Shown: positions 29,876 to 39,376 of the stretch, one piece after another
Numbering within the stretch: the stretch's first letter is position 1
How the letters are laid out: each line of letters opens with the position of its first letter
Assembly: GCF_021147775.1 (NCBI RefSeq)
Contig: NZ_JAGTPK010000002.1
Span: forward strand, 283,370 to 347,369
Length of the DNA stretch: 64,000 nt
DNA from: Pseudomonas californiensis
GTDB lineage: Bacteria; Pseudomonadota; Gammaproteobacteria; Pseudomonadales; Pseudomonadaceae
Reading direction: 5' to 3'
Translations under genes and position numbers: made by a program
The notes under the pieces: generated by a model
What the model was told of the DNA's origin: nothing
The model's database searches: none
Seen by the model: only the letters and a program-made list of their open reading frames with translations

Positions 29876-30892
29876 TCAACCATCCTTGAACAAAAAGCTG
29901 TAGGCGTTAAGCGCCGGTACACCGCCCAGGTGGGCGTAAAGCACTTTCGAGCCTTCCGGAAACTCGCCATTGCGCACCATGTCGATCATGCCGTGCATGG
30001 ATTTACCCTCGTAGACCGGGTCGGTCAGGACACCCTCCAACCGTGCGCACAGGCGTATTGCTTCCAGCGTGCCGTCGTTGGGCAGGCCGTATTCGGGGTA
30101 GGCGTAGCGCGTGTCGAGCACGACGTCTTCAGTGGTGATTTCACGGCCCAGCTCCACCAGTTCGGCGGTGTGTCGGGCAATGCGCAGGACCTGATCCCGG
30201 GTTTTCTCCGGTTTGGCCGATGCGTCGATGCCGATCACGCGCTGGGCACGACCGTCCGCTGCGAAGCCGACCAGCATGCCCGCGTGGGTGCTACCAGTCA
30301 CCGAGCACACGACGATGTAGTCGAACTTGAAGCCCAGTTCTTCTTCCTGCTGGCGCACTTCATCGGCGAAGCGGACAAAGCCCAGGCCGCCGTAAGGATG
30401 TTCCGAGCAGCCAGCGGGAATCGGGAACGGCTTGCCGCCGCTCTCCACGACATCAGCCATGGCCTTTTCCCAGCTTGGCCGGATGCCGATGTCGAAACCG
30501 GCTGAGTCCAGGCGAACGTCTGCTCCCATGATGCGCGACATTTCGATGTTGCCGACGCGGTCGTACAGCGCGTCGGAGTAATTCACCCAGTTCTCCTGAA
30601 CCAGCACGCACTTCATGCCAAGGTGCGCAGCCACAGCCGCGACCTGTCTAGTCTGGTTGGACTGGATACCGCCAATGGACACCAGCGTGTCGTAGCCGCC
30701 CTCGATTGCCTCTGGCACAAGGTATTCCAGCTTGCGGGTCTTGTTGCCACCAAACGCCAGGCCGCTGTTGCAGTCTTCGCGCTTGGCATACAACTGGACC
30801 TTGCCACCCAGGTGCTCGCTCAGACGCTTCAACGGCGTGATGGGTGAGGGGCCGAATGTCAGCGGGTAGCGCTTGAACTTGTTCAGATTCAT
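29876..30892 (-). CDS. acdS: 1-aminocyclopropane-1-carboxylate deaminase
   Basis: PLP enzyme of exactly 338 residues, the standard AcdS length, that splits ACC (the ethylene precursor of plants) into 2-oxobutyrate and ammonia. The residues separating true ACC deaminases from D-cysteine desulfhydrases are present: PLP lysine Lys51 (GGNKTRK), Tyr294 and Glu295 (DPVYEGKSM) and Leu322 (YAHLGG). The start at 30892 (MNLNKFKR) gives this numbering. It is divergent from an Lrp-type regulator, the usual acdR-acdS arrangement in proteobacteria. Cytoplasmic; links the bacterium to plant hosts. Confidence 0.96.
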   Translation of the reverse strand: MNLNKFKRYPLTFGPSPITPLKRLSEHLGGKVQLYAKREDCNSGLAFGGNKTRKLEYLVPEAIEGGYDTLVSIGGIQSNQTRQVAAVAAHLGMKCVLVQENWVNYSDALYDRVGNIEMSRIMGADVRLDSAGFDIGIRPSWEKAMADVVESGGKPFPIPAGCSEHPYGGLGFVRFADEVRQQEEELGFKFDYIVVCSVTGSTHAGMLVGFAADGRAQRVIGIDASAKPEKTRDQVLRIARHTAELVELGREITTEDVVLDTRYAYPEYGLPNDGTLEAIRLCARLEGVLTDPVYEGKSMHGMIDMVRNGEFPEGSKVLYAHLGGVPALNAYSFLFKDG

Positions 30893-31077
30893 GTCGAGTC
30901 TCCAGTAAGAAGTCAATCAAGGCACGTCAGGGTTGGCTGGCTGCGTCACAGCGGTGTTTGCGATGGCTTATATCTTAGGAAAAAGCGGAGAAATGAGGGT
31001 TGCAAAGAGTTGTCGATTTAAAAAATTAGTCGTAGTGTTTTGGCCGTCATGCTTTGTTTTATTTTGTGGGATTGCAT

Positions 31078-31584
31078 ATGAAAGCAATAAATGAACGTAG
31101 CAAGGCGGCAAGTGCTGATCCGGTGCCGCTGCTGGACAGAATCGACAAGGCGATCCTCAAAACGCTGCAGCGTGATGCCTCGATTTCCAACGTGGCGCTG
31201 GCGGAGAAGGTCAAATTGAGCCCGCCCGCGTGCCAGAGGCGCGTCGAGCGACTCAAGGAAGCGGGGGTAATCAAAGGTGTAGTGGCGCTGCTCAATGGCG
31301 ACGTGCTGGACGCAGGCATGGTCGTGCTGATCGGCGTGGTGCTGGACCGCTCGACGCCGGAGTCCTTTGCGCAATTCGAAGCCGCTGCGCAAAAGGTCTC
31401 CGGTTGCATGGAGTTTCACGTGGTGACCGGGGAATTCGACTATTTCATGCTGCTGCGCACCAAAGACAGCCAGAGCTTCAACCGCCTGCACGCCGAACAA
31501 CTGCTTTATCTGCCCGGCGTCCGGCAGATTCGTTCGTTCATGGGGCTGCGTCAGGTGTTGTCCACGACGCACATTCCGCTCTGA
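31078..31584 (+). CDS. acdR: Lrp/AsnC family regulator of ACC deaminase
   Basis: Regulator of 168 residues. The N-terminal winged helix-turn-helix reads LDRIDKAILKTLQRDASISNVALAEKVKLSPPACQRRVERL. The C-terminal RAM/AsnC effector domain reads VLDRSTPESFAQFEAAAQKVSGCMEFHVVTGEFDYFMLLRT. It sits divergently from acdS with 185 bases between the starts, as in known acdR-acdS loci where the Lrp-like protein activates acdS in the presence of ACC. I start it at 31078 (MKAINERSK), since an upstream ATG in the frame has no good ribosome binding site. Confidence 0.92.
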   Translation: MKAINERSKAASADPVPLLDRIDKAILKTLQRDASISNVALAEKVKLSPPACQRRVERLKEAGVIKGVVALLNGDVLDAGMVVLIGVVLDRSTPESFAQFEAAAQKVSGCMEFHVVTGEFDYFMLLRTKDSQSFNRLHAEQLLYLPGVRQIRSFMGLRQVLSTTHIPL

Positions 31585-31599
31585 GTCTGAGCAATCGGG

Positions 31600-32079
31600 T
31601 CAGTCTGGCGACAGGTAATGGTCCTTGAGATAGCTCTTCATCAGGTACCGGGCGGCGTTGACGATCTGCTCGACCTGGGCGTCTATCGACGTGTCGTGCA
31701 AGCGCTGCTCTTCGGGGCGGGCCAGTTGAAGAAAATGCATCTTGTGCCCGCAGACCGAGCCCAGCCAGGCCAGGTGGGCCGGATGACTGACTTCTATATC
31801 CAGCAGGCAACAGGTCTTGGGAATAGCGCTCAACAACTGCCTGGCTTCACAGTCTGAGTGGCGATGGGCGTCGAAGAGGCGGTTTTCAGCGTCCAGCCAC
31901 TCGTCCTCCAGCGTGGTCGACTGCTTGATCATCAGCCAGGCCATTTGCGGCCAGTCGCTGATCTCGGCACCGAGTGCATCGATCAACCGGCTGGACAGGT
32001 TGGCATTGGAAATGAGGATGACCCCGGTTTCCTGGGAGGTGGTTTTCATCCATTGCGCTCGCTGTGAATCAATCAGCAT
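31600..32079 (-). CDS. Protein of unknown function
   Basis: 159 residues when started at the ATG at 32079, which follows AAGGGG at about eight bases; an ATG 18 bases upstream is also in frame. No signal peptide or membrane helix. It is rich in His, Trp and Leu, with RLFDAHRHSDCEARQLL and HLAWLGSVCGHKMHFLQLARPEEQR as distinctive stretches. Codon use looks normal for the region and the ribosome binding site is good, so it is probably a real gene. I recognise no family. Confidence 0.6.
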   Translation of the reverse strand: MLIDSQRAQWMKTTSQETGVILISNANLSSRLIDALGAEISDWPQMAWLMIKQSTTLEDEWLDAENRLFDAHRHSDCEARQLLSAIPKTCCLLDIEVSHPAHLAWLGSVCGHKMHFLQLARPEEQRLHDTSIDAQVEQIVNAARYLMKSYLKDHYLSPD

Positions 32080-32413
32080 AAACAGCCCCTTGGTCATGGA
32101 TGCGTCGGTCAGGTCTGCAATGCAAAGCAGCAGTCATGCCATGAATGGCGATTGGCGGCACCTGCAAATGCTGGCACGTCTCTACCTGATGAGTGATTGA
32201 CAGGGTAAAGCAGGCCGTATCATAGAGATGGGGCCTGAAGGGAACCCTGCCTGAAGCCAGCCACAACAGGACGCAGCGGTATCAACTGTTGCGTTATCAA
32301 ACGTTCTGCGGCGGCGCGGGTCAGACCTTCCAGCGCGTGGGCGATGCCACGTGACGGCGGCGTGTGATTCAATGCGTGTCTGCCTGTTCTCTACTCATTC
32401 AAGGATTCTGATT
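32080..32413. other. Intergenic region between divergent genes
   Basis: About 330 bases separate the unknown minus-strand gene from the DUF808 gene. It must hold both promoters. Apart from a poor hrp-box-like sequence (rejected) I see no repeat, hairpin or coding signal in it. Confidence 0.5.
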
Positions 32414-33322
32414 TTGGCTGCTGGAAGCTTGCTTACGCTGCTCGACGACATTGCAACCCTGCTCGATGACGTGGCGCTGGCCACTAAAAAGACGGCAGGT
32501 GTTCTGGGTGATGATCTGGCGCTCAACGCCCAACAGGTCACAGGTGTTTCAGCCGACCGCGAATTGCCGGTGGTGTGGGCGGTGGCCAAGGGGTCGCTGC
32601 TCAACAAGGCGATTCTGGTGCCGGCAGCCCTGTTGATCAGCGCATTTGCGCCTTGGGCGATTCTGCCGCTGTTGATGGTTGGCGGTGCGTTTCTGTGTTT
32701 CGAAGGGTTCGAGAAGATCGCGCACAAATGGCTGCACGCTGACGACGGCGAAGCGCACGAAGAGCGCAAGCAGGCGACTACCGATGCATCGTTGGACATG
32801 GTGGCGTTCGAGAAAGAGCGCATCAAGGGTGCGATTCGTACTGACTTCATCCTGTCGGCCGAAATCATCGTGCTGGCATTGGGCGTGGTGTCCAGCCGGC
32901 CTTTCATGGATCAGGTCGGCGTGCTGGTCATCGTTGCGGTGTTGATTACCGTCGGTGTTTACGGCCTGGTGGCGGGCATTGTGAAACTGGACGATCTGGG
33001 CCTTTACCTGAAGAAACGTGCGAGTTCGCTGGCGCAAAAAACGGGTGCCGGTCTGCTGTGGCTGGCGCCTGTGCTGATGAAGCTGCTGTCGATTCTTGGT
33101 ACTGCCGCGATGTTCATGGTCGGCGGCGGGATTCTGGTCCATGGCTTGCCGTTTGCGCACCATTGGGTCGAAGGCGTAACTGCCAGTGCAGCGGGTGCTG
33201 TGGGCGGTCTGTCGGTCATTGTTCCGACGCTGATCGATGCCGTTGCCGGGATCATCGCCGGTGCAGTGCTGGTCTTGCTGGTGACCTTTGCAGGCAAGGC
33301 ATGGAAAGCCGCACGCGCCTGA
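32414..33322 (+). CDS. DUF808 family inner-membrane protein (YedI-like)
   Basis: 302-residue membrane protein. The start is taken as the TTG at 32414: it follows AAGGA by eight bases and gives the family N-terminus [21 protein letters not shown] codons further upstream would add residues foreign to the family. The signature [20 protein letters not shown] is clear. Several membrane segments follow from about residue 65 ([21 protein letters not shown]) to the end. The molecular function of DUF808/YedI proteins is not established. Confidence 0.9.
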   Translation: MAAGSLLTLLDDIATLLDDVALATKKTAGVLGDDLALNAQQVTGVSADRELPVVWAVAKGSLLNKAILVPAALLISAFAPWAILPLLMVGGAFLCFEGFEKIAHKWLHADDGEAHEERKQATTDASLDMVAFEKERIKGAIRTDFILSAEIIVLALGVVSSRPFMDQVGVLVIVAVLITVGVYGLVAGIVKLDDLGLYLKKRASSLAQKTGAGLLWLAPVLMKLLSILGTAAMFMVGGGILVHGLPFAHHWVEGVTASAAGAVGGLSVIVPTLIDAVAGIIAGAVLVLLVTFAGKAWKAARA

Positions 33323-33334
33323 CCTGCTTTTGAA

Positions 33335-33358
33335 AGCCCCCGCCGTCAGGTGGGGGCT
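33335..33358 (-). terminator. Terminator hairpin between convergent DUF808 and tsx-like genes
   Basis: Stem AGCCCCC against GGGGGCT with a ten-base loop. Read on the minus strand it is followed by TTTC, so it most likely ends the tsx-like transcript, the last gene of the urate operon; it may also stop the plus-strand gene. Confidence 0.6.
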
Positions 33359-33366
33359 GCAAGACT

Positions 33367-34149
33367 TCAGAAGAAGACTTTGACCAGCAGGCTTGCCGTG
33401 TTCTGGTTGGTATCGAACGCAGCCGTGTCCTTGATGCCGTATTTGTTGCTCCAGTAATCGTATTCGATACCGACGTAGAGTTGTCTTTCCGGGTAGCTCA
33501 ACGCTTTACCCAGGTCATACTTGATCTGCGGGTTGAAGTGCAGGTTGGAGTGATACGTGCCACGCGACGTCTTGTCGTTGTCCACCACCCAGTCCATGAA
33601 ACCGTCAATCAGCACATCAGACTTGCCCACGGGAATGGTGTAAGACCAGACCGGCGTGATCTGCCAGACGCCGTCGCCCGGACGGTTGCCCTCGGTCTGG
33701 CGCTGATAGAAGTTGAGTTGGAAATAATCGAAACCCGGAATCTTCAGGTCAAACGCAGGGCCGATCAGGTAAGACTCGTTATCGCCTTCGCCAAACTCGT
33801 AAGTGGCGGCCAGCAGCACATCGCTGATCGGCCCGAACTCAAACTTCTGGCCAAAGATCTTGCCCAGCGACAAGCGTGGCGAGAACTCGCCGTAGTAAGT
33901 GTTATCGCCCGCGTTCGCATCTTTCTTGCCGTTATAGAAAATCTTGTCGACGAAGAAGAAGTTGTCGCCGTACTTCCAGCTGTCAGCATGTTCGAACGTA
34001 AATGTCTGTTGGTTTTCCGGGTTGACCGCAAAGTCCCGTCCATTGAGATAGGTCAGGCTGTTGCTCTGCCACTGGAAGATATCCGCCATCGCGGGTGCTG
34101 CGCTCAGCAGACTGCTGGTCAGTAATACGTTGGAAAACGTACGGTTCAT
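33367..34149 (-). CDS. Tsx-like nucleoside/purine-type outer membrane channel
   Basis: 260 residues with a signal peptide ending at about residue 22 (APAMA-D). The rest is alternating beta-strand sequence rich in aromatic residues and ends in VKVFF, the C-terminal phenylalanine expected for an outer-membrane beta-barrel. The pattern fits the Channel_Tsx family (ADIFQWQSNSLTYLNG at the start, YVGIEYDYWSNKYG near the end). It is the distal gene on the strand of the urate operon, so uptake of urate, allantoin or nucleosides across the outer membrane is a reasonable inference. A 400-base gap with hairpins separates it from puuD, so it may have its own promoter. Confidence 0.85.
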   Translation of the reverse strand: MNRTFSNVLLTSSLLSAAPAMADIFQWQSNSLTYLNGRDFAVNPENQQTFTFEHADSWKYGDNFFFVDKIFYNGKKDANAGDNTYYGEFSPRLSLGKIFGQKFEFGPISDVLLAATYEFGEGDNESYLIGPAFDLKIPGFDYFQLNFYQRQTEGNRPGDGVWQITPVWSYTIPVGKSDVLIDGFMDWVVDNDKTSRGTYHSNLHFNPQIKYDLGKALSYPERQLYVGIEYDYWSNKYGIKDTAAFDTNQNTASLLVKVFF

Positions 34150-34558
34150 TCGAGATTCCCTTGAGTGTGATCATGGTGTTCGGACCGGCGCTCTGTAGTT
34201 GGCGCCTTGTCCGCAGGTGTAATAATTTGTCTGTTTGGTCAGCTTTGAGTTGTTAGCAAGAGCTGCGCCAATTGCCAATGAAAAGCCACAGTCATCCTCT
34301 CACCGACACTGGAGTGTCGGTTTCACCTGTTTTATCAGGAGCCACGAGTGCCTGATCGCGCAATTGCCTGGTTGGCTGCCCGGTCAGGTTGGATAAACAG
34401 AGAGGTAACGGCGGGTTCGGTTGCGGCGGCGGAGGATACTGGCCCGAGGTGTCTGGCTCAAGTGCTCCAGAGCGGGGCGTGCAGAGCGAAACTGGGGCAG
34501 CTTGGCTGAGGCCAGTTTGCACATGTGCATCGCGTGCAGACTGGCCTCAGTGTACGGA
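34150..34558. other. Intergenic region between puuD and the tsx-like gene, with two strong hairpins
   Basis: About 410 bases without a gene. It holds a perfect 9-bp hairpin ACCGACACT-GG-AGTGTCGGT at 34302-34321, and a longer stem of 16 matches in 17 (CTGAGGCCAGTTTGCAC at 34506-34522 against 34534-34550) just after the puuD stop. The latter probably ends or stabilises the puuD mRNA; neither is followed by a strong T-tract on the minus strand. The tsx-like promoter should lie at 34160-34290. Confidence 0.55.
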
Positions 34559-35848
34559 TCAGTTGGTTTTGGCGCCCTGGTCGATCCAGGCGCCCACCAG
34601 GTCGCGTTCCTGCTGGGTCATCTGGGTGATATTGCCCAGTGGCATGATCGGCGAAGCGACCGCCTGGGCTTTGATGCGCGGGGCCTGTTGCTGGATCTGC
34701 TGCGGCGTATCGAACATCACCCCGGCGGGGGCGACGCTGAACAGTTGGCTCGTGGGACTGGCTGAATGACAGACCGTGCAGCGCTGTTGGATCACCTCAT
34801 GCACTTTCGTGAAATCCGCGCTGGCGACCGCTGTAGCCGGTATTGCTGGCGCGGGCGCTGCCACGGGTTCCGGACGCTTTTCGTCAGCGCGATAACCGCC
34901 GACGGCAGTGCCGGGCAGCGGCTGATACTGGATCTGTGCAGCCGTCTGCGGTGGTTGAGCCGGGCCGGTCACGTACGCCAGGCACAGCATGCCCAGTGCG
35001 GCGGCGGGCAGGGTCCAGGCGAAGCGATGGCTGTTATGACGAGTGTTGAAGTAATGCCGCACCATGACCGCCAGCAGCGCGATGGCGGCCAGGATCAGCC
35101 AGTTGTACTGGCTGCCATAGGTACTCGGAAAGTGGTTGCTGATCATGATGAACAGCACCGGCAGCGTGAAGTAGTTGTTGTGCCTTGAGCGCAACAGACC
35201 CTTGGCCGGCAGGCTTGGGTCGGGCGTGCGGTTTTCAGCGATGGCGGCGACCAGTGCCCGCTGGGCTGGCATGATGATGCGAAACACGTTGCCAACCATG
35301 ATCGTGCCCATGATCGCACCGACATGCAGGTACGCGCCGCGCCCGCTGAATACCTTGCTGAACCCGTAAGCGGCGGCCACCAGCAGCACGAACAGGATCA
35401 GACCGAGCAGGGCAGGGCGTTTGCCCAGCGCCGAGTCGCACAGAAAGCTGTAAATGAACCAACCGACAAACAGCGAGCCCAGGCCGATGTGGACCCCTTC
35501 GGCACCGGTCAGGGTGCTACCCGGTGCCAGCAGGTACAGCGTCGGGTTGGCGTAAAACACCACGCATAGCAGTGCCACACCGGACAGCCAGGTCGAATAG
35601 GCCTCCCATTTGAACCAGTGCAGTTTCTCCGGCATGGTCGGCGGGGCGAGCTTGTATTTTTCCAGGTGATAGATGCCGCCACCATGGATCGCCCACAAGT
35701 CCCCGGACAACCCTTCGCGCGGGTTGGCGCGGTTCAGGTTGTTTTCCAGCCAGACGAAGTAGAACGATGCACCGATCCAGGCGACGCCCACTATCATGTG
35801 AATCCAGCGTACGCCCAGATTCAGCCATTCCATCAGATGTGCCAGCAC
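34559..35848 (-). CDS. puuD: Urate hydroxylase PuuD (membrane protein with C-terminal cytochrome c)
   Basis: Integral membrane protein of 429 residues that oxidises urate to 5-hydroxyisourate in bacteria lacking soluble uricase. About eight membrane segments occupy the first 300 residues, beginning with the IHMIVGVAWIGASFYFVWLE helix. The C-terminal domain carries a haem c motif CTVCH preceded by VHEVIQQR, with a methionine ligand region around SPIMPLGN, as in PuuD. It is the fifth gene of the puuE-uraD-alc-allA-puuD operon and provides the entry reaction of the pathway. Confidence 0.95.
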   Translation of the reverse strand: MLAHLMEWLNLGVRWIHMIVGVAWIGASFYFVWLENNLNRANPREGLSGDLWAIHGGGIYHLEKYKLAPPTMPEKLHWFKWEAYSTWLSGVALLCVVFYANPTLYLLAPGSTLTGAEGVHIGLGSLFVGWFIYSFLCDSALGKRPALLGLILFVLLVAAAYGFSKVFSGRGAYLHVGAIMGTIMVGNVFRIIMPAQRALVAAIAENRTPDPSLPAKGLLRSRHNNYFTLPVLFIMISNHFPSTYGSQYNWLILAAIALLAVMVRHYFNTRHNSHRFAWTLPAAALGMLCLAYVTGPAQPPQTAAQIQYQPLPGTAVGGYRADEKRPEPVAAPAPAIPATAVASADFTKVHEVIQQRCTVCHSASPTSQLFSVAPAGVMFDTPQQIQQQAPRIKAQAVASPIMPLGNITQMTQQERDLVGAWIDQGAKTN

Positions 35849-35895
35849 AGTGATACCTAATGCCTGTCACCACTTGGCGGGTGCTCAGGCCCTTC

Positions 35896-36399
35896 CTATG
35901 GGTTGGGATCGAGAACCATCAACTGGTCCTCTGCAAAGTAATGCTCATCGCAGTTGTTGCCGGTTCCACTGCGATCAACCACCAGGAAGTCATCCCGCTT
36001 TTCGATCGTCAGCACCGGGTGGTGCCAGACGCCGCGATGGTAATTGACACCCTGCCTGCCGTTGGACACGAAGACGCGGGTCAGCTCTGATTCAGGTGCA
36101 TCGCCAACTGGCGCGACCACGATCAGAAAAGGGTTGCCGAGCAGTGGTATGAACGCCTGACTGCCCTGCGGGTGACGCTCCAGCATGTTGATGATCAACG
36201 GCATCGGCAGCGCTTCGGCGCGGAAGATACTGATGATTGCCTTGTCGTCCGGTTGTGCGGTTTGCACCTCGGCCAGACGATGAAAGCGCATGGTCGAGCC
36301 GTTATTGATCATGAAGTGATCGCTGCCATCGGCTTCAATGACGTCGCCGAAAGGTGCGAAGGCTTCCTTGGTCAGTGGCTCGATTGTCAATGTGCGCAT
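35896..36399 (-). CDS. allA: Ureidoglycolate lyase
   Basis: Cytoplasmic enzyme of 167 residues converting (S)-ureidoglycolate to glyoxylate and urea. The start at 36399 (MRTLTIEPLTKEAFAPFGDVIE) matches the family N-terminus; the longer frame runs back into the allantoicase gene. A cupin-like fold with GVWHHPVLTIEKRDDFLVVDR and the HPQGSQAFIPL segment is seen. It follows alc by about 100 bases and catalyses the last step of the pathway encoded here. Confidence 0.95.
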   Translation of the reverse strand: MRTLTIEPLTKEAFAPFGDVIEADGSDHFMINNGSTMRFHRLAEVQTAQPDDKAIISIFRAEALPMPLIINMLERHPQGSQAFIPLLGNPFLIVVAPVGDAPESELTRVFVSNGRQGVNYHRGVWHHPVLTIEKRDDFLVVDRSGTGNNCDEHYFAEDQLMVLDPNP

Positions 36400-36498
36400 G
36401 CGGGTTCTTCTGTTTTTGAATTCAATTGAAGTGAGGAGGTCGTCACCTGGGACAGAGCGTGCGCCAGCCGCGAGCTTGCGTACGCTCTGCGCGGGCAT

Positions 36499-37494
36499 TT
36501 ATCGGGCCACTTTGCCCAGCACCCGAAGTCTGCTGACGCCGCCGTCCGGGAACACGTTCAGGCGGATATGGGTAATCGGGCCGATGGCTTTCACCTGCTC
36601 GGCGAACTCGTGCTCGGCATGCATGCTCAGCTTCTGGCTGGGCAGCAGTTCGCGCCAGAACAGGCTCTGGGTTTCGATCTGGTTGTCGGTGCCACCTTTG
36701 ACGAAGGCGCCCTGAATCGAGCAGCTGTCCGGGTAGTTGCCCTTGAAGTGCAGGGTATCGACGATGACTTTTTCGACTTCGCCCGCGTGCCCCAGCGCGA
36801 CGATGACCCAGTCATTGCCAGGTGTGCGACGACGTGCGGTTTCCCAGCCGTCGCCCATGTTCACCCCACGGCCAGGGTTGAGGATGTTGCTCATGCTGCC
36901 GTAGTGCTCATCGGAACAGGCAATCGAGCGACCGCCATTGAGGGCCGCTACCAGATCGATCTGTTCGGTCTCGCTGACTTTTGACCAGTCGCGGTGCGGC
37001 ACGCCGTAAACGCGCAGGCGAGCCACGCCGCCGTCGGGGTAGATATTGAAGCGCAGGTGGCTGAACGCCTGGTCATGGCTGATTTCATGATAGTGATGGC
37101 TGTTGCCCTGCAGTTCGACCGACGACAGTACTTCGGTCCAGGCGGTGTTCTCATCCGGCTCGCCCGAGGCCAGGAAGCAGGCTTCCAACGAAGCAGAAGG
37201 CGGGAAGTTGCCGGTGAAGTACGAGGTGTCGATGTCCACGCCTTTGATGGTGCCCGCCACGCCCAGGCGAATCACTGCGCTGTCGTAACCCTCGAAACGC
37301 TTGCGGCGCGACTCCCAGCCATCCATCCACTTGCCGTTGTCATCGAACACGCCTTCTTTCCAGACCGCGGGGGTCGGTTGAAACAGGCGGTTGGCGTCGG
37401 CGAACCAGTCATCGGTCACAGACAGGATTTTTGTGCCCAGACGCGCGTCTGCCAGGTTGACGAACTTCTCGAACGGTGCGGCGTAAACTTTCAT
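36499..37494 (-). CDS. alc: Allantoicase
   Basis: 331-residue enzyme that hydrolyses allantoate to ureidoglycolate and urea. The protein is an internal duplication of two jelly-roll repeats: [23 protein letters not shown] and [23 protein letters not shown] are equivalent segments, as are the two copies of [18 protein letters not shown] and [18 protein letters not shown]. This is diagnostic for the family. The gene lies between uraD (16 bases) and allA in the urate operon. Confidence 0.97.
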   Translation of the reverse strand: MKVYAAPFEKFVNLADARLGTKILSVTDDWFADANRLFQPTPAVWKEGVFDDNGKWMDGWESRRKRFEGYDSAVIRLGVAGTIKGVDIDTSYFTGNFPPSASLEACFLASGEPDENTAWTEVLSSVELQGNSHHYHEISHDQAFSHLRFNIYPDGGVARLRVYGVPHRDWSKVSETEQIDLVAALNGGRSIACSDEHYGSMSNILNPGRGVNMGDGWETARRRTPGNDWVIVALGHAGEVEKVIVDTLHFKGNYPDSCSIQGAFVKGGTDNQIETQSLFWRELLPSQKLSMHAEHEFAEQVKAIGPITHIRLNVFPDGGVSRLRVLGKVAR

Positions 37495-37510
37495 TCTTCT
37501 TGTCTGCCTT

Positions 37511-38050
37511 CTAAACGTTGAGTGCTTGGGCGGCGTGCAGCGCCTGCAAGCGGAACAATGCGATTTTGTTGATCTCGGCCAGTGCGCATGCGAACTCTGC
37601 CTGGGCCGAGTGATGGAGGCGTTGCTCGAACGCCGCCAGGATCTTGTGTCTGTCGCTGCCCTTGACCGCCATGATGAACGGAAAGCCGAACCGCGCCTTG
37701 TAAGCCTGATTCAACTCGGTGAAACGTTGAAACTCCAGAGGCGTGCACTGGTGGATGCCGGCACCTGCCTGTTCGTCGCTGCTGGCCTGGGTCAGCTCGC
37801 CCTGAACCGCAGCCTTGCCTGCCAGGTCCGGGTGGGCATTGATCAGTGCCAGTTGTTGTTCATGGGTGGCGTTGAGTAACAGGGCGCTCATGCGCGCATG
37901 CAGCGTCTGAACTTCGTCCAGTTCGGCATCTGCCCCTTGTTCATAAGCCAGACGGGCCAGCCACGGCGAGTGTTCGTAGATATCACCAAAGACTGCGACG
38001 AAGGCGTCGCGGCTCAGGGACGAGGGCTTTGGGTTCTGGAAGTGACTCAT
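37511..38050 (-). CDS. uraD: OHCU decarboxylase UraD
   Basis: 2-oxo-4-hydroxy-4-carboxy-5-ureidoimidazoline decarboxylase of 179 residues. It makes (S)-allantoin stereospecifically from the HiuH product. The motif [26 protein letters not shown] contains the catalytic histidine and glutamate, and [18 protein letters not shown] follows. The ATG at 38050 overlaps the stop of puuE by four bases (ATGA), so translation is coupled. Confidence 0.96.
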   Translation of the reverse strand: MSHFQNPKPSSLSRDAFVAVFGDIYEHSPWLARLAYEQGADAELDEVQTLHARMSALLLNATHEQQLALINAHPDLAGKAAVQGELTQASSDEQAGAGIHQCTPLEFQRFTELNQAYKARFGFPFIMAVKGSDRHKILAAFEQRLHHSAQAEFACALAEINKIALFRLQALHAAQALNV

Positions 38051-38976
38051 CGCGCCGCCGTGCCGGTAAAGGGGTGTTCCGCGTGCCAGTGACGCGCGAT
38101 ATCGACGCGTCGAGTGAACCACACCTGTTCATGACTCTTGGCATATTCTATAAAGCGCTTGAGCGCCGCAAGCCGCGCAGGGCGGCCGATCAGTCGGCAG
38201 TGCAGGCCTATGGAAAGCATCTTCGGCGCGTCTTCGCCTTCGGCATACAGCACATCGAAGGCGTCTTTCAGATAGTGGAAAAACTGATCGCCATTGTTGA
38301 AGCCCTGGACCTGCGTAAACCGCATGTCGTTGGTGTCCAGCGTGTAGGGAATCACCAGGTGGGGCTTACCGTTCGGGGTGTTGGGTTCCCAGTAGGGCAG
38401 GTCGTCGTCGTAGGTGTCGCAGTCGTAGAGAAAGCCGCCTTCCTCCATCACCAGTCGGCGGGTGTTGGGCCCGGTGCGACCTGTGTACCAGCCCAGGGGG
38501 CGTTCACCGCTGATTTCAGTGAGGATGCGAATGGCCTGAAGCATGTGTTCGCGTTCCTGAGCCTCGTCCATGTTCTGGTAGTCGATCCAGCGGTAGCCGT
38601 GGCTGCAGATCTCATGCCCGTCGGCGACCATGGCGCGAATCACGTCCGGATGACGTTGCGCGGCCATGGCCACAGCAAATACGGTCAGCGGGATATCGAA
38701 CTGCCTGAACAATTTGAGAATGCGCCAGACGCCAGCCCGACTGCCGTACTCGTAAAGCGATTCCATGCTCATGTTGCGCTGACCCTGCAAAGGTTGCGCG
38801 GCCACCATCTCGGACAGAAACGCTTCGGACTCCTTGTCGCCATGCAGGATATTGCGCTCGCCACCTTCCTCGTAATTGAGCACGAACGACAAGGCGATAC
38901 GCGCTTTGCCCGGCCAGCGAGGGTGGGGTGGGTTATTGCTGTAACCGATCAGGTCGCGTGGATAGTCGGCGCTCAC
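38047..38976 (-). CDS. puuE: Allantoinase PuuE (polysaccharide deacetylase-type)
   Basis: Metal-independent allantoinase of the NodB/polysaccharide deacetylase fold, 309 residues, converting allantoin to allantoate. I start it at the GTG at 38976 (VSADYPRDLIGYSNNPPHPRWPG), because it follows AAAAGGAAG at correct spacing and gives the usual PuuE N-terminus. Typical motifs are LNYEEGGERNILHGD, EICSHGYRWIDYQNM and GWYTGRTGPNT. It is the first gene of the operon that continues through uraD, alc, allA and puuD; a palindromic operator lies about 70 bases upstream. Confidence 0.94.
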   Translation of the reverse strand: MSADYPRDLIGYSNNPPHPRWPGKARIALSFVLNYEEGGERNILHGDKESEAFLSEMVAAQPLQGQRNMSMESLYEYGSRAGVWRILKLFRQFDIPLTVFAVAMAAQRHPDVIRAMVADGHEICSHGYRWIDYQNMDEAQEREHMLQAIRILTEISGERPLGWYTGRTGPNTRRLVMEEGGFLYDCDTYDDDLPYWEPNTPNGKPHLVIPYTLDTNDMRFTQVQGFNNGDQFFHYLKDAFDVLYAEGEDAPKMLSIGLHCRLIGRPARLAALKRFIEYAKSHEQVWFTRRVDIARHWHAEHPFTGTAAR

Positions 38977-39044
38977 TGCAAGCTTCCTTTTGTGCGAGAT
39001 ATCAGGTGCGGTGCGGATAACGGAGCGGGCACAGCATTTCAAGG

Positions 39045-39056
39045 ATTGTATACAAT
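39045..39056. promoter_or_regulatory. Putative GntR operator upstream of puuE
   Basis: Perfect 12-base palindrome ATTGTATACAAT, in the promoter region of the puuE operon. FCD-type GntR regulators often bind TNGTNNNACNA-type palindromes, which this sequence fits. Similar sequences occur before hiuH and gntR. Confidence 0.6.
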
Positions 39057-39251
39057 ATGAAAATAGAATTGTAACGTAGATTTTCTTCTTCGCCGTCTTT
39101 GACGATGTGCAGGCAGGCGATGTATCAGACCAAGCAAGAAACCTGCCCGACTGGTCAAATTACGAGAAAAAATCTGATTACTTTCCTTTGCTTCAGTCAT
39201 TCTGGTTCCATTCTGGCGTAGGTGACTGACGGCGCCGGCCATGGCCTGTTT

Positions 39252-39263
39252 AGTGTGTACAAG
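39252..39263. promoter_or_regulatory. Putative GntR operator upstream of hiuH
   Basis: AGTGTGTACAAG matches the perfect palindrome upstream of puuE at 9 of 12 positions and keeps the core TGTRTACA. It lies about 115 bases before the hiuH start. Confidence 0.45.
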
Positions 39264-39376
39264 CTTTTTCAAAAGTGTCTTAATCGGTTGCGCTGATTAA
39301 TCGCCAGGCACCTGATTGGTGCGCTTCTGTCGATTGGACGATCTTCATCCACAGGTATCAAGCAGGGAGCGACACA

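Noticed and set aside
32241..32264. hrp-box-like sequence (GGAACC then CCAC) upstream of the DUF808 gene
   Set aside because: The spacer is 14 bases instead of 15-16 and the 3' half does not fit CCACNNA. The downstream gene is not a type III effector.
39039..39272. 77-codon minus-strand frame upstream of puuE
   Set aside because: It lies across the divergent promoter region and one of the operators, has no good ribosome binding site, and shows no protein-like pattern.
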